The notes: generated from the letters alone by a model not told the origin. A stretch of 64,000 bases of DNA from Marinimicrobium agarilyticum DSM 16975 (GCF_000423345.1 NZ_AUHU01000005.1:372001-436000); one strand, 5' to 3'; positions 7,415-16,275 are shown, numbered from the stretch's first letter. Made by a program: numbers and translations.

Positions 7415-9760
7415 ATGGGGTTCGGTGACGACGAAGAAATTCTCCAGGACTTCCTGGTCGAAGCGGGAGAGATACTGGAGAAGCTCTCGGAACAGCTGGT
7501 TGAACTGGAGCAGCGTCCCGATGACACCGATCTGCTCAACGCCATTTTCCGCGGCTTTCATACAGTCAAAGGCGGGGCCGGCTTTCTGCAACTCGACGCC
7601 ATGGTGGAGTGCTGCCACGTTACCGAGAACCTCTTTGATGTTCTGCGCAACCGGCAACGTCAGGTTACCTCGGAGTTGATGGATGTGGTGCTCCAGTCTC
7701 TGGACACCATCAATCAGCAGTTCTCCGAAATATCCCAGGGCGAGGCCATGTCCCCGGCCGACCCCCAACTGATTGACACGCTGCAGCGACTGGTCGACGG
7801 CCAACCCATTGATGGTGGCAGCGCCGATGATGAGACTCGCTCCGACGCTGAGAGCAGCGTCGAAGAAGCGCAACCCACAAATTCCGATGCGCCGGCTCCC
7901 ACCGGCGATATTACCGACGACGAATTCGAACAACTGCTCGACGCCATTTCCGAAGAGCCTTCAGCGCAAGCCAAAGAGCCTTCAGCGCACACCAAAGAGC
8001 CCTCAGCGCCAACTGACCAGCCCTCAGCGCCAACTGCCAAGCCTTCAACGCCCGCTCAGAAGCCTTCAGCCTCTGATGAAAAGCCGTCCAAAAAAGACGA
8101 CGTGATCGAAGACGACGAGTTCGAAGCGCTGCTGGATGAGCTACACGGCAAAGGCAAAGGCCCCAGCGCCCCTGGGGCCGTTCCCGCACCGGAAAAGAAA
8201 GTGGCCGGTGAGAGCAAGAAAGACGATATCAGTGAGGACGAGTTCGAAGCATTGCTGGATGAGCTTCACGGCAAAGGCAAGGGACCCGGTGTCAGTGCGC
8301 CGGCCCCTTCGGCGGGAGACAAGAAAAAGGCCAAGGGCGACGAGGATCTGATTTCCGACGATGAGTTCGAGTCCCTGCTGGATGAGCTTCACGGCAAAGG
8401 CAAAGGCCCCACGGCGACGGTAAGCGCGTCCTCCGCTCCACCGCCCCAGACAGCACCGGCAAAGCCCGAGGCGGCCAAGCCAGCGGCATCGAACGCTGCC
8501 CCCAAACCCGCCCAGGGTGGTTCGGGAGACGGCGGCAAGCCGCCGGTGGCCAAGCCCGGTACCAAGGCGGACAAAGAGGGCGGTCCAGCCCCGGCGGAAA
8601 CGTCGGTACGGGTAGACACCCAGCGTCTGGATGAAATCATGAACATGGTGGGCGAGCTGGTATTGGTGCGCAACCGGCTGGTGCGTCTCGGAGACGATAT
8701 CGAAAACGAGGCGCTTGCCAAAGCGGTCTCGAACCTCGATGTGGTGACTGCCGACCTGCAGAGCTCAGTGATGAAGACCCGGATGCAGCCGATCAAAAAA
8801 GTGTTTGGTCGCTTCCCCCGGGTGGTTCGGGATTTGGCTCGCAACCTGAAAAAAGAAGTCAGCCTGGAGCTGGTTGGGGAGGAGACCGATCTGGACAAAA
8901 ACCTGGTCGAAGCCCTGTCTGATCCGCTGGTGCACCTGGTGCGTAACTCCGTGGACCACGGCATCGAACTGCCTGACGAGCGCGAGGCCAGCGGCAAACC
9001 CCGCGCCGGCAAAGTCGTCCTGGCGGCCGAACAAGAGGGTGATCATATCCTGTTGTCGATTACCGATGACGGGGCAGGGATGGACCCGGACAAGCTGCGC
9101 GATATCGCCGTGGAAAAAGGGGTGATGGATCGGGACGGCGCCAATCGCTTGACCGATACCGAAGCGTTCAACCTGATTTTTGCGCCGGGTTTTTCCACCA
9201 AGAAAGAAATTTCAGACGTGTCCGGCCGAGGGGTTGGCATGGACGTGGTCAAGACCAAGATCACCCAGCTCAACGGTACCATCGAAATTCAATCCACCAA
9301 GGGGAAAGGGACGCGCCTGAACATCAAAGTGCCCCTGACTCTGGCCATCATGCCTACACTGATGGTCATGCTGCATAAGCAGGCCTTTGCGTTGCCATTG
9401 GCCAGCGTCCAGGAAATTTTCCACATGGACATGCGCAAAACTCACACGGTAGACGGTCAGGAATGTGTGACCATTCGTGACCGGGCAATTCCGGTGTTTT
9501 ATCTTAAAGATTGGTTGATCGCCGGTGGGCGGAAAGAGCGTGAACGCGAAGCCCATGTCGTCATCGTCGCCATTGGTACCCGTCTGGTCGGTTTTGTGGT
9601 TGATCAACTGATCGGGCAGGAGGAAGTGGTGATCAAACCGCTCGGAAAAATGTTGCAGGGCACACCCGGCATGGCGGGTGCCACCATCACCGGTGATGGT
9701 ACCATGGCGCTGATTCTCGACATTCCCGGCTTGCTCAAACGTTACGCCGGTGGTGTGTAA
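7415..9760 (+). CDS. cheA: Chemotaxis histidine kinase CheA with repeat-rich linker
   Basis: Core kinase of the chemoreceptor array; it phosphorylates CheY and CheB. It has 781 residues. The Hpt (P1) domain carries His49 in FRGFHTVKGGAGF. Residues about 140-385 form a long low-complexity linker rather than a recognisable P2 domain. The linker has Pro/Ser/Ala-rich hexapeptide-like repeats (about 183-228) and four acidic motifs of the form DDEFEALLDELHGKGKG, starting at residues 166, 231, 272 and 313. The last three are exactly 41 residues apart. P3 dimerisation follows (DTQRLDEIMNMVGELV), then P4 ATPase (LVHLVRNSVDHGIELP, DDGAGMD, FSTKKEISDVSGRGVGMDVV) and P5/CheW-like regulatory domains. It starts at the ATG at 7415, 152 bp after cheZ. 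Confidence 0.97.
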   Translation: MGFGDDEEILQDFLVEAGEILEKLSEQLVELEQRPDDTDLLNAIFRGFHTVKGGAGFLQLDAMVECCHVTENLFDVLRNRQRQVTSELMDVVLQSLDTINQQFSEISQGEAMSPADPQLIDTLQRLVDGQPIDGGSADDETRSDAESSVEEAQPTNSDAPAPTGDITDDEFEQLLDAISEEPSAQAKEPSAHTKEPSAPTDQPSAPTAKPSTPAQKPSASDEKPSKKDDVIEDDEFEALLDELHGKGKGPSAPGAVPAPEKKVAGESKKDDISEDEFEALLDELHGKGKGPGVSAPAPSAGDKKKAKGDEDLISDDEFESLLDELHGKGKGPTATVSASSAPPPQTAPAKPEAAKPAASNAAPKPAQGGSGDGGKPPVAKPGTKADKEGGPAPAETSVRVDTQRLDEIMNMVGELVLVRNRLVRLGDDIENEALAKAVSNLDVVTADLQSSVMKTRMQPIKKVFGRFPRVVRDLARNLKKEVSLELVGEETDLDKNLVEALSDPLVHLVRNSVDHGIELPDEREASGKPRAGKVVLAAEQEGDHILLSITDDGAGMDPDKLRDIAVEKGVMDRDGANRLTDTEAFNLIFAPGFSTKKEISDVSGRGVGMDVVKTKITQLNGTIEIQSTKGKGTRLNIKVPLTLAIMPTLMVMLHKQAFALPLASVQEIFHMDMRKTHTVDGQECVTIRDRAIPVFYLKDWLIAGGRKEREREAHVVIVAIGTRLVGFVVDQLIGQEEVVIKPLGKMLQGTPGMAGATITGDGTMALILDIPGLLKRYAGGV
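8105..8407 (+). repeat. 41-codon tandem repeat in the cheA linker
   Basis: Three copies of the motif encoding D-E-F-E-A/S-L-L-D-E-L-H-G-K-G-K-G start at 8105, 8228 and 8351, each 123 bp apart. A shorter, more diverged copy (DDEFEQLLDAISEE) starts at 7910. The intervening codons are variable Pro/Ala/Ser/Lys-rich sequence. The repeat lies entirely within cheA. Confidence 0.9.
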
Positions 9761-9833
9761 CGGCGACACGTCTCCCAGGGCGGCTCCGAACCGGGGTCGC
9801 CGATTGTTCATTCAAGGTCAGGAGCTCTGAAGA

Positions 9834-10904
9834 ATGCCATTGAGGGTGTTAGTGGTGGATGACTCGAATTTCTTTCGCCAGCGGCTGAAAGAAATGATCG
9901 ATCAACACCCCGATCTATCGGTGGTCGGCACCGCCACCAACGGGCGAGAGGCGGTGGAACAGGCTCGCTCGCTGCGCCCGGACCTGGTGACCATGGACTT
10001 CGAGATGCCGGAAATGGACGGCATCACCGCCGTCAAGCACATCATGGCCGAGCGGCCTGTGCCGATTCTGATGTTCTCCTCCCTGACCTACGAAGGCGCC
10101 CGGATCACCCTGGATGCGCTGGCGGCAGGCGCCATGGACTTTATGCCGAAGGACTTCGGCGAAGTCTCTCGCAGTGCCCAGAAACTGAGAGATAAACTGC
10201 ACGAGCGGCTCTTGACCCTCGGCAAGCAGGCCAAGGCTTCGGCGTCGGCCACGCGCGAGGCGACCAAACTGCAGCGCCCGGTACCGGCCGAGCGACCCGC
10301 GCCGGCCCCACGTGAACCGACGCCGGCGCCCAGAATGGCCCGCGGCAGCGTCAAGCTGCTGGTGATCGGGGCATCCACCGGTGGCCCGGTAGCACTGACC
10401 GACGTGTTGGTCAATCTGCCCGCCAACTTCCCGGTGCCCATCGTTCTGGTGCAGCACATGCCGGAAAATTTCACCCGGGCCTTCGCGGAAAGACTGGATC
10501 GGCAATGCCAGATTCGCGTCCGGGAGGCGGTTGACGGCGATAGCCTGGAGCCGGGCCTGGCCCTGCTGGCGCCCGGCGGCAAACAGCTGATGCTCGATGG
10601 CCGGGGTGGTCTGAAAATTGTTGAAGACCAGCGCATGACCTACAGACCTTCCCTGGATATTACCTTCGGCTCCGCTGCCAAGCACTACGGCAATCGGGTG
10701 CTGGGTGTGGTGTTGACCGGGATGGGAGCCGATGGCCGGGAAGGGGCTCGTATGTTGAAGCAGGAGGGGGCCACCATCTGGTCCCAGGACGAGGCCAGTT
10801 GCGTCATTTACGGCATGCCCATGGCGGTGGCCAAGGCCGGCTTGTCGGACAAAGTCTTGAGCCTGAAAGAGATCGGGCCGCGCCTGTCCCGAGAGGTCTG
10901 CTGA
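9834..10904 (+). CDS. cheB: Chemotaxis protein-glutamate methylesterase CheB
   Basis: CheA-activated methylesterase/deamidase that removes methyl groups from chemoreceptors for adaptation. The 356-residue protein has an N-terminal receiver (VVDDSNFF, phospho-Asp in LVTMDFEMPEMDG, K in FMPKDF). A Pro/Ala-rich linker covers residues about 135-170. The C-terminal esterase has Ser in IGASTGGP, His in LVQHMPENFT and Asp in LTGMGADGREG, the expected catalytic triad. It follows cheA by 73 bp and sits 1 bp before motC. No cheR is present in the window, so methylation is encoded elsewhere. Confidence 0.97.
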   Translation: MPLRVLVVDDSNFFRQRLKEMIDQHPDLSVVGTATNGREAVEQARSLRPDLVTMDFEMPEMDGITAVKHIMAERPVPILMFSSLTYEGARITLDALAAGAMDFMPKDFGEVSRSAQKLRDKLHERLLTLGKQAKASASATREATKLQRPVPAERPAPAPREPTPAPRMARGSVKLLVIGASTGGPVALTDVLVNLPANFPVPIVLVQHMPENFTRAFAERLDRQCQIRVREAVDGDSLEPGLALLAPGGKQLMLDGRGGLKIVEDQRMTYRPSLDITFGSAAKHYGNRVLGVVLTGMGADGREGARMLKQEGATIWSQDEASCVIYGMPMAVAKAGLSDKVLSLKEIGPRLSREVC

Positions 10905-10905
10905 A

Positions 10906-11649
10906 ATGGATATCCTGAGCATCCTCGGTGTCATCATTGGCTTCGCGGCCCTGATTGGTGGCAATTTTATCGAGGGTGGGACACTTTCCTCTCTGCTCAA
11001 CGGACCGGCGGCATTGATCGTGATTGGCGGTACCGTCGGCGCCGCTATGCTGCAGACACCCAAGGTCCACCTGAAGCGGGCTTTGCAGATTTTTCCCTGG
11101 ATTTTCTGGCCACCGGTCAACGCCTTTCAGGGGGGCATTGATAAACTGGTCCGCTGGTCGGTGACCGCCCGTAAGCAGGGGTTGCTCGGGCTGGAGCAGA
11201 TTGCTGACGGTGAGAAGGACCCGTTCGCCCGCAAGGGGCTGCAGTTGATGGTGGACGGCAGCGAGCCTGAGGTGATTCGTCGAGTCATGGAAAACGAACT
11301 GATCCTGAGTGAGCAACGGGATCAGGATGCGGTACGCTTCTATGAAAGCATGGGTGGCTACTCCCCGACCATTGGTATTATCGGCGCGGTGATGGGGCTG
11401 ATCCATGTGATGCGTAACCTGGCGGATCCGGAGCAGCTGGGGCCCGGAATTGCGGTGGCCTTTGTCGCGACCATTTATGGTGTGGCGCTTGCCAACCTGT
11501 TTTTGCTGCCCATCGCCAACAAACTCAAAATGTGTATCAATGAACGCTCCCATTATCGGGAACTGATGATCGAGGGCATCATCGCCATTGCCGATGGTGA
11601 GAATCCGCGTGCCATTGAGATGAAACTCAACGGCTACCTGCACCGGTAG
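10906..11649 (+). CDS. motC: Flagellar motor stator protein MotC (MotA family)
   Basis: Stator ion-channel subunit that couples ion flow to motor rotation with MotD. The 247-residue protein has four hydrophobic segments: two at the N-terminus (residues about 5-20 and 32-50) and two near residues 145-200 (YSPTIGIIGAVMGLIHVM, GPGIAVAFVATIYGVALANLFLLPIANKL). It matches the MotA/PomA/ExbB family and the MotC type found beside cheB in Pseudomonas. It begins one base after the cheB stop, implying coupled translation, and motD follows after 15 bp. I cannot assign H+ or Na+ specificity from sequence alone. Confidence 0.95.
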   Translation: MDILSILGVIIGFAALIGGNFIEGGTLSSLLNGPAALIVIGGTVGAAMLQTPKVHLKRALQIFPWIFWPPVNAFQGGIDKLVRWSVTARKQGLLGLEQIADGEKDPFARKGLQLMVDGSEPEVIRRVMENELILSEQRDQDAVRFYESMGGYSPTIGIIGAVMGLIHVMRNLADPEQLGPGIAVAFVATIYGVALANLFLLPIANKLKMCINERSHYRELMIEGIIAIADGENPRAIEMKLNGYLHR

Positions 11650-11664
11650 AAGGTGGTTCCCTGA

Positions 11665-12654
11665 ATGCCACGCCGCCGACCCACAGAACTGCACGTCAAT
11701 CACGAGCGCTGGCTGGTTTCCTACGCTGACTTCATCACCTTGTTGTTCGCGTTTTTCGTGGTGATGTATTCCATTTCCCAGGTGAACGAAAGCAAGTATC
11801 GGGTCCTGTCCGATACTCTGATGGAGGCATTCGAGCCAGCCCGGGCCCTCGATCCGATCCAGGTGGGGCAGCCTTCTCTTTCGCCGTCCACCTCGGCGAT
11901 CGATATTCGGGGCGACGACCGGGGGGACACCGAACAACCGCGCCTCGGCCAGCCCGGGGGGACCGCCGATGAGGGCGAGTTGGGTGAACTCGGAGAGCTG
12001 GCCCGGCGCATCAGCAGCCGCTTTTCCGAATTGATCGGCGATGACCTGTTGGAAGTGTATGCCAATGAGTATTGGCTTCAGGTGGAGCTGCGTGACAGTA
12101 TCCTCTTCGAGTCCGGCAGCGCCGAGTTGAGCGCGCAGGCTCAGGACATTTTCGCTGAAATGGCGCGCTTGCTGGCCGAATACGATAACCCCGTTCAGGT
12201 CGAAGGCCACACGGATAACCAACCGATCCGCAATCAACGCTACCCCAGTAACTGGGAGCTGTCTGCCGCGCGCGCCAGCGCTATCGTCAAGTTACTGGCC
12301 GGAGCGGGAGTCGGTCCGCAAAGACTGTCCGCCGTCGGTTATGGTGAACACCAGCCGGTCTCCAACAACGAGACCCCCGAAGGGCGGGCCCAGAACCGGC
12401 GGGTGGCCCTGATGATTGCGCGCGAAGCGGTACCGCGGCCCAGCGCCGCCCTGGATGAAACCGACCCGGGTTTTTTACCGCCGCGCGAACCGGAAGCCGG
12501 TACACCGACTCAAGAAGGGACGGGTGGTGCCGATAACGGAGCACAGGACGGCGGCGCTCAGGACGAAGCGTCCGCACCCATTGAGCCGGTGCAGCTGGAC
12601 GGCGGGGGGTTGTTGTTCAGCAGTGACCCTGATCTTCCCCGCGAGTCCCCGTGA
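11665..12654 (+). CDS. motD: Flagellar motor stator protein MotD (MotB family, OmpA-like)
   Basis: Peptidoglycan-anchoring stator subunit. One transmembrane segment near residues 17-37 (SYADFITLLFAFFVVMYSIS) carries the conserved ion-binding Asp in YADF. A plug/linker follows. The C-terminal OmpA-like peptidoglycan-binding domain includes VEGHTDNQPI, NWELSAARASAIV and RLSAVGYGEHQP, with NRRVALMI at its end. The last about 70 residues are a Pro/Gly/Ala-rich tail. It pairs with motC directly upstream. The tail-coding region contains a sigma-28-like site and the stop is followed within 7 bp by a sigma-54 site. Confidence 0.95.
   Translation: MPRRRPTELHVNHERWLVSYADFITLLFAFFVVMYSISQVNESKYRVLSDTLMEAFEPARALDPIQVGQPSLSPSTSAIDIRGDDRGDTEQPRLGQPGGTADEGELGELGELARRISSRFSELIGDDLLEVYANEYWLQVELRDSILFESGSAELSAQAQDIFAEMARLLAEYDNPVQVEGHTDNQPIRNQRYPSNWELSAARASAIVKLLAGAGVGPQRLSAVGYGEHQPVSNNETPEGRAQNRRVALMIAREAVPRPSAALDETDPGFLPPREPEAGTPTQEGTGGADNGAQDGGAQDEASAPIEPVQLDGGGLLFSSDPDLPRESP
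12510..12536 (+). promoter_or_regulatory. Sigma-28-like promoter in the motD 3' end
   Basis: TCAAGAAG-N11-GCCGATAA has a perfect FliA -10 and a partial -35 with exact spacing. It lies about 230 bp before parC, within motD coding sequence. It would provide late-class transcription of parC-parP-cheW, but a chance coding match cannot be excluded. Confidence 0.35.
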
Positions 12655-12660
12655 CGGGGT

Positions 12661-12676
12661 TGGCACATGCCTTGCA
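12661..12676 (+). promoter_or_regulatory. Sigma-54 (RpoN) promoter upstream of parC
   Basis: TGGCACATGCCTTGCA matches the full sigma-54 consensus TGGCACR-N4-TTGCW, with GG and GC 10 bp apart. It begins 7 bp after the motD stop and lies about 90 bp before the parC start. Being in one of the few non-coding gaps of this run makes a chance match unlikely. Confidence 0.75.
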
Positions 12677-12764
12677 AAACTGAGGCGTATACCGGTCAAA
12701 CGCGGCCCCGCGTTCAATTAGGGCCAAAAAACTGTCAGTTCATCACGTTTGAGGATCGCGAGCG

Positions 12765-13559
12765 TTGCGCGTCTGGAGTGTAGCCAATCAAAAAGGTGGG
12801 GTTGGAAAAACCACCACCACCGTTGCCCTGGGCGGCCTTGCGGCCGAGAAGGGGCGGCGCGTCCTGTTATTGGACCTGGATCCCCACGGTTCTTTGAGCA
12901 CCTATTTTCGTCAAGATCCCGACACTGCCAGACAGAGTGTTTTCACACTGTTTGAGGAGCGCAAACAACTCACGCCCGAGCGGGTGCGCGAGCTGATTCT
13001 GCCGACGGACTTCAAGAATCTCCACCTGCTGCCATCCGCGACCGCGCTCGCCACTCTGGAACGCCACGCTATCGGCCAGGAGGGCATGGGCCTGGTACTG
13101 ACCAAGGCGCTGACGCAAGTGTACGATGACTACGATCTGGTGCTGGTTGATACCCCACCGCTGCTCGGCGTGTTGATGATCAATGCTCTGGCGGCGGCCC
13201 AGCGATTGGTGTTACCGGTGCAGACCGAGTTTTTGGCGCTGAAGGGGCTGGAGCGCATGGTCAACACTCTGGAGATGATGACCAAATCCCGCAAGCGGCC
13301 GCTGGAATATCACGTGGTGCCGGTCATGTTTGATCGCCGGACTCAAGCGTCAGTCAGCAGCCTGCTCAGCATTCGCAACAGCTACCCGACCCAGGTCTGG
13401 CCCGGAATGATTCCGGTGGATACCAAATTCCGGGACGCCAGTAAGGCCGGCGTGCCGCCGCATCTGTATGAGGCCGACAGTCGGGGAGTGGAGGCTTACC
13501 GGTCCCTTTACAAGTGGCTGATGCGCAAAGAACCGGACGTGACGGGGGCACCACAATGA
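12765..13559 (+). CDS. parC: ParC-like ParA-family ATPase for polar chemotaxis arrays
   Basis: ParA/Soj-type ATPase. By position (after motCD, before a CheW-domain protein and cheW) and family it corresponds to ParC, which localises and segregates chemotaxis arrays at the cell pole. It has 264 residues. Deviant Walker A NQKGGVGKTTTT lies at residues 8-19, with LLLDLDPHGSLSTYF and LVDTPPLLGVLMINAL following. It is translated from a TTG at 12765, with GAGG about 10 bp upstream. The TGA stop overlaps the ATG of parP. It is not a chromosome-partition ParA: no ParB or parS is adjacent. Confidence 0.9.
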   Translation: MRVWSVANQKGGVGKTTTTVALGGLAAEKGRRVLLLDLDPHGSLSTYFRQDPDTARQSVFTLFEERKQLTPERVRELILPTDFKNLHLLPSATALATLERHAIGQEGMGLVLTKALTQVYDDYDLVLVDTPPLLGVLMINALAAAQRLVLPVQTEFLALKGLERMVNTLEMMTKSRKRPLEYHVVPVMFDRRTQASVSSLLSIRNSYPTQVWPGMIPVDTKFRDASKAGVPPHLYEADSRGVEAYRSLYKWLMRKEPDVTGAPQ

Positions 13560-14431
13560 GTCGTTCCCGCAAAGACCATCCCCAGGCATTGCTTCAAGCC
13601 TATATGGATGAACTTCTGACTGGGCCCGAGTCCAGCTCAACAGGCCCCGCGTATGCCGATCCGCAGGATGAGCAGCGCGAACGCCTGCAAAAACTGCTGT
13701 ACAGTGCCACCCAGAAACAGACCGTGGCACAACGGATCAGTGAGCCCGTTGTGGTCGAGCCCAAGGCGCATCCCGGGGTTGCCACAAAAATTGAAGCCCG
13801 CCCGATAGCGCCACCGAAACCGCCAGCCCCCCAAGTCAAAATCGTAGAGCCGTCACCGGCGCCCGAAGTCGCCCAGCCCGTCCAGGTTCCCGAGGTAGAG
13901 GATCTTCCTGAGCCGGCCCCCGAGCCGGCGGCGATGGCCTTCCGTATGAAGGATGTCGAGTGGCTGGAAAACGGTCGGCCCGCCTGGGCGCAACAGCGAT
14001 TTGATGTGTTGTTGTTCAAGGTCTCCGGCCTGACGTTGGCCGTGCCTCTGGTCGCGCTGGGTCAGATCCAGCCCCTGACCGACGAATTGACTCCACTGTT
14101 TGGGCAGGCGGATTGGTTTATGGGGCTGTTACCGACCCCGGGCGGTAAAATTCGCACAGTGAATACCGCCAAGTTTGTGATGCCCGAACGCTACGATGAA
14201 CGGTTTGTGGAAACGGCCCAGTATGTGATTTCCATTGACGGCGTTCCCTGGGGCCTGGCCGTGGACTCGGTGAACCAACCCATTACGCTCGACCCGGAAG
14301 ATGTGAAGTGGCGTTCCGAGCGCAGCCGACGGCCCTGGTTGGCGGGAACGGTCAAGGAGCATATGTGTGCCTTGCTGGACATTCCCCGCGTAGGTCAGCT
14401 GTTGATGGAGGCTGACCGCAAGCGGGCTTAA
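13556..14431 (+). CDS. parP: ParP-like CheW-domain polar localisation protein
   Basis: 291 residues. The N-terminal half (about 1-135) is Pro/Ala/Val-rich and probably disordered. The C-terminal half is a CheW/AIF-like domain (DVLLFKVSGLTLAVPLVALG, LMGLLPTPGGKIRTVN, LAVDSVNQPI, RPWLAGTVKEHMCALLDI). In Vibrio, ParP links ParC to CheA and signalling arrays, and the organisation here is the same. The start at 13556 overlaps the parC stop (ATGA), so translation is probably coupled. An in-frame ATG at 13514 lies inside parC and is less likely. cheW follows after 113 bp. Confidence 0.88.
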   Translation: MSRSRKDHPQALLQAYMDELLTGPESSSTGPAYADPQDEQRERLQKLLYSATQKQTVAQRISEPVVVEPKAHPGVATKIEARPIAPPKPPAPQVKIVEPSPAPEVAQPVQVPEVEDLPEPAPEPAAMAFRMKDVEWLENGRPAWAQQRFDVLLFKVSGLTLAVPLVALGQIQPLTDELTPLFGQADWFMGLLPTPGGKIRTVNTAKFVMPERYDERFVETAQYVISIDGVPWGLAVDSVNQPITLDPEDVKWRSERSRRPWLAGTVKEHMCALLDIPRVGQLLMEADRKRA

Positions 14432-14544
14432 TGTGTAGAATTTGACGACATTGAAGAGGCAAGAAAGGACCGAATCGGCTATAGTGCAGAAAGGATTCCG
14501 CGGTGCTCGAACCGACCAAGCAAGATATTTTGAGGACTTGATGT

Positions 14545-15048
14545 ATGGCGACTGAAACCAGCGCAAAAACCAGTAACAAGAAATCCAAAGACGGGGATGA
14601 TCAGGTCCTGCAATGGGTGACATTCCGCCTGGACGGTGAGACCTACGGCATCAATGTCATGCAGGTGCAGGAAGTGCTGCGCTACTCCGAAATTGCACCG
14701 GTGCCCGGGGCGCCTTCCTACGTGCTGGGTATTATCAATCTACGGGGCAACGTGGTGACCGTGATTGACACCCGCCACCGGTTTGGACTGTCGAACGGTG
14801 AGGTCACGGACAATACCCGCATCGTCATTATCGAGACTGACAACCACGTTATCGGCATTCTGGTCGATAGTGTGGCGGAAGTGGTGTACCTGAACCAGTC
14901 CGAGATTGAGACGGCTCCCAACGTCGGGAACGAGGAGAGCGCCAAGTTCATCCAGGGCGTGTGCCACAAAAACGATGAGCTGCTGATCCTGATCGACCTC
15001 AATAAATTGCTCACCAATGAAGAGTGGGCCGAGCTGGACGACATCTGA
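14545..15048 (+). CDS. cheW: Chemotaxis coupling protein CheW
   Basis: Scaffold that couples chemoreceptors to CheA. 167 residues, with a Lys/Ser-rich N-terminal extension of about 20 residues and one CheW domain: VTFRLDGETYGINVMQVQEV, VLGIINLRGNVVTVIDTR, RIVIIETDNHVIGILVDSV and a C-terminal ILIDLNKLL. It is transcribed with parC-parP or from its own weak promoter in the 113-bp upstream gap, where TATAGT at 14480-14485 lacks a clear -35. It precedes a DUF2802 gene as in Pseudomonas. Confidence 0.96.
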   Translation: MATETSAKTSNKKSKDGDDQVLQWVTFRLDGETYGINVMQVQEVLRYSEIAPVPGAPSYVLGIINLRGNVVTVIDTRHRFGLSNGEVTDNTRIVIIETDNHVIGILVDSVAEVVYLNQSEIETAPNVGNEESAKFIQGVCHKNDELLILIDLNKLLTNEEWAELDDI

Positions 15049-15111
15049 TTTGATGAGCCTTGCCGTGAACCAGATGCTTATCGAACCGGCCGGATCGGAG
15101 TTCTGTGCCCG

Positions 15112-15492
15112 ATGAACTGGCTGCTGTGGGGGGTTATCGTCAGCCTGGTGCTCAGTGTCCTGGCCCTGTGGGTCGCGCTGAGCGCCCTGCGCGCGAGTCG
15201 GGACCGGGTCGATCAGGTCCGTGCCAGTCATCGCCGTCTGGAAAACGAGTTGGCGGTCGCCAACAGCGCCGCCATCGGCATGGGTAACCGTCTGATCGCC
15301 ATGGAAAAACGCGTCGCCCAGGGCGGCGGGCCATCGGCCTCAGGCGCCGAGAGCGCGCAAGATCTCCCCTACACTGAAGCCAATCAACTGTTTCGCATGG
15401 GCGTTGACGTGGACGAAGTCGCCCGCCGCTGCGGCCTGTCTCGCGCCGAGGCGTCACTCCTGCAGGCCATGCAGGAGCACAACACCCGCTAA
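15112..15492 (+). CDS. DUF2802 membrane-anchored protein
   Basis: 126 residues of unknown function. One N-terminal transmembrane helix (residues about 4-24) is followed by a coiled-coil-like stretch (about 28-70) and a C-terminal conserved segment with YTEANQLFRMGVDVDEVARRCGLSRAEASLL, which has a helix-turn-helix flavour. This protein recurs at the end of polar-flagellum chemotaxis operons next to cheW. I infer an accessory role there and cannot define it. It ends the plus-strand run, convergent with yciK 33 bp away. Confidence 0.8.
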   Translation: MNWLLWGVIVSLVLSVLALWVALSALRASRDRVDQVRASHRRLENELAVANSAAIGMGNRLIAMEKRVAQGGGPSASGAESAQDLPYTEANQLFRMGVDVDEVARRCGLSRAEASLLQAMQEHNTR

Positions 15493-15525
15493 CCGGCGGC
15501 TGGAAACCGCTCGGTATTTTTACCG

Positions 15526-16275
15526 CTATTGGGTGGTAAAAATTTCCCCGTTCACTCCGACCGAATCCTCACCGATCAGGTAAAGGTACAGCGGCATATG
15601 ATCTTCTGGCGCTGGCAGCGTGTTGGGGTCTTCCGCGGGATACGCGGCGGCCCGCATGCGGGTGCGAGTGGCGCCGGGGTTGATGCTGTTGGCCCGAATA
15701 TCCAACGCGCCTCCGAGCTCGTCGGCCAAGGTCTGCATGAGGTTGTCCTGCGCTGCCTTGGAGGCCGCATAGGCACCCCAGAAAGCGCGTCCGCGCTGCG
15801 CCACACCGGAGCTGGTAAAGACGATGCTGGCGTTCTCGGCTTTTTCCATCAGGGGCAGCAGGGCCTGGGTCAACAGGAAGGGGGCGTTGACGTTCACTTG
15901 CATGACTCGTTGCCAGGTGTCGGGGGCGTAGTTGGCCAGCGGGGTGCGTTCGCCCAGTTCGCTGGCGTTGTGCAGCAGTCCGTCGACTTTGCCGAATTCT
16001 TTATGAAGGGCGTCGCTGAGGTCGATGTAGTCTTTTTCGGTGGCGCCTTCGAGGTTGATGGGGTAGATGGCGGGTTGAGGCCCTCCGGCGTCTTCGATTT
16101 CGTCGTAGACGCGTTCGAGTTTGGCCATGGTGCGCCCGAGCAGTACGACGGTGGCCCGGTATTCAGCAAATGTTTTTGCGGCCACCCGGCCAATCCCATC
16201 GCCCGCTCCGGTCACGACGATAATTTTGTCTTTCAATAAGCTCGGCGCGGGTTGGTAGTTTTCCGGTACCTTCAT
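15526..16275 (-). CDS. yciK: YciK-family short-chain dehydrogenase/reductase
   Basis: 249-residue classical SDR oxidoreductase with unknown physiological substrate. The NAD(P)-binding Gly motif TGAGDGIG lies near residues 21-28, NAS at about 104, and the catalytic Ser plus YAASK signature at ENASIVFTSS to WGAYAASKAA. The N-terminus MKVPENYQPAPSLLKDKIIV is typical of YciK. It is on the minus strand. The repeat composite at 16324-16617 separates it from mupP, whose direction is the same. Confidence 0.9.
   Translation of the reverse strand: MKVPENYQPAPSLLKDKIIVVTGAGDGIGRVAAKTFAEYRATVVLLGRTMAKLERVYDEIEDAGGPQPAIYPINLEGATEKDYIDLSDALHKEFGKVDGLLHNASELGERTPLANYAPDTWQRVMQVNVNAPFLLTQALLPLMEKAENASIVFTSSGVAQRGRAFWGAYAASKAAQDNLMQTLADELGGALDIRANSINPGATRTRMRAAAYPAEDPNTLPAPEDHMPLYLYLIGEDSVGVNGEIFTTQ

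Noticed and set aside
12765-13559. Chromosome-partition ParA/Soj
   Set aside because: No parB or parS is nearby and the position between motD and a CheW-domain gene matches the polar chemotaxis ParC instead.
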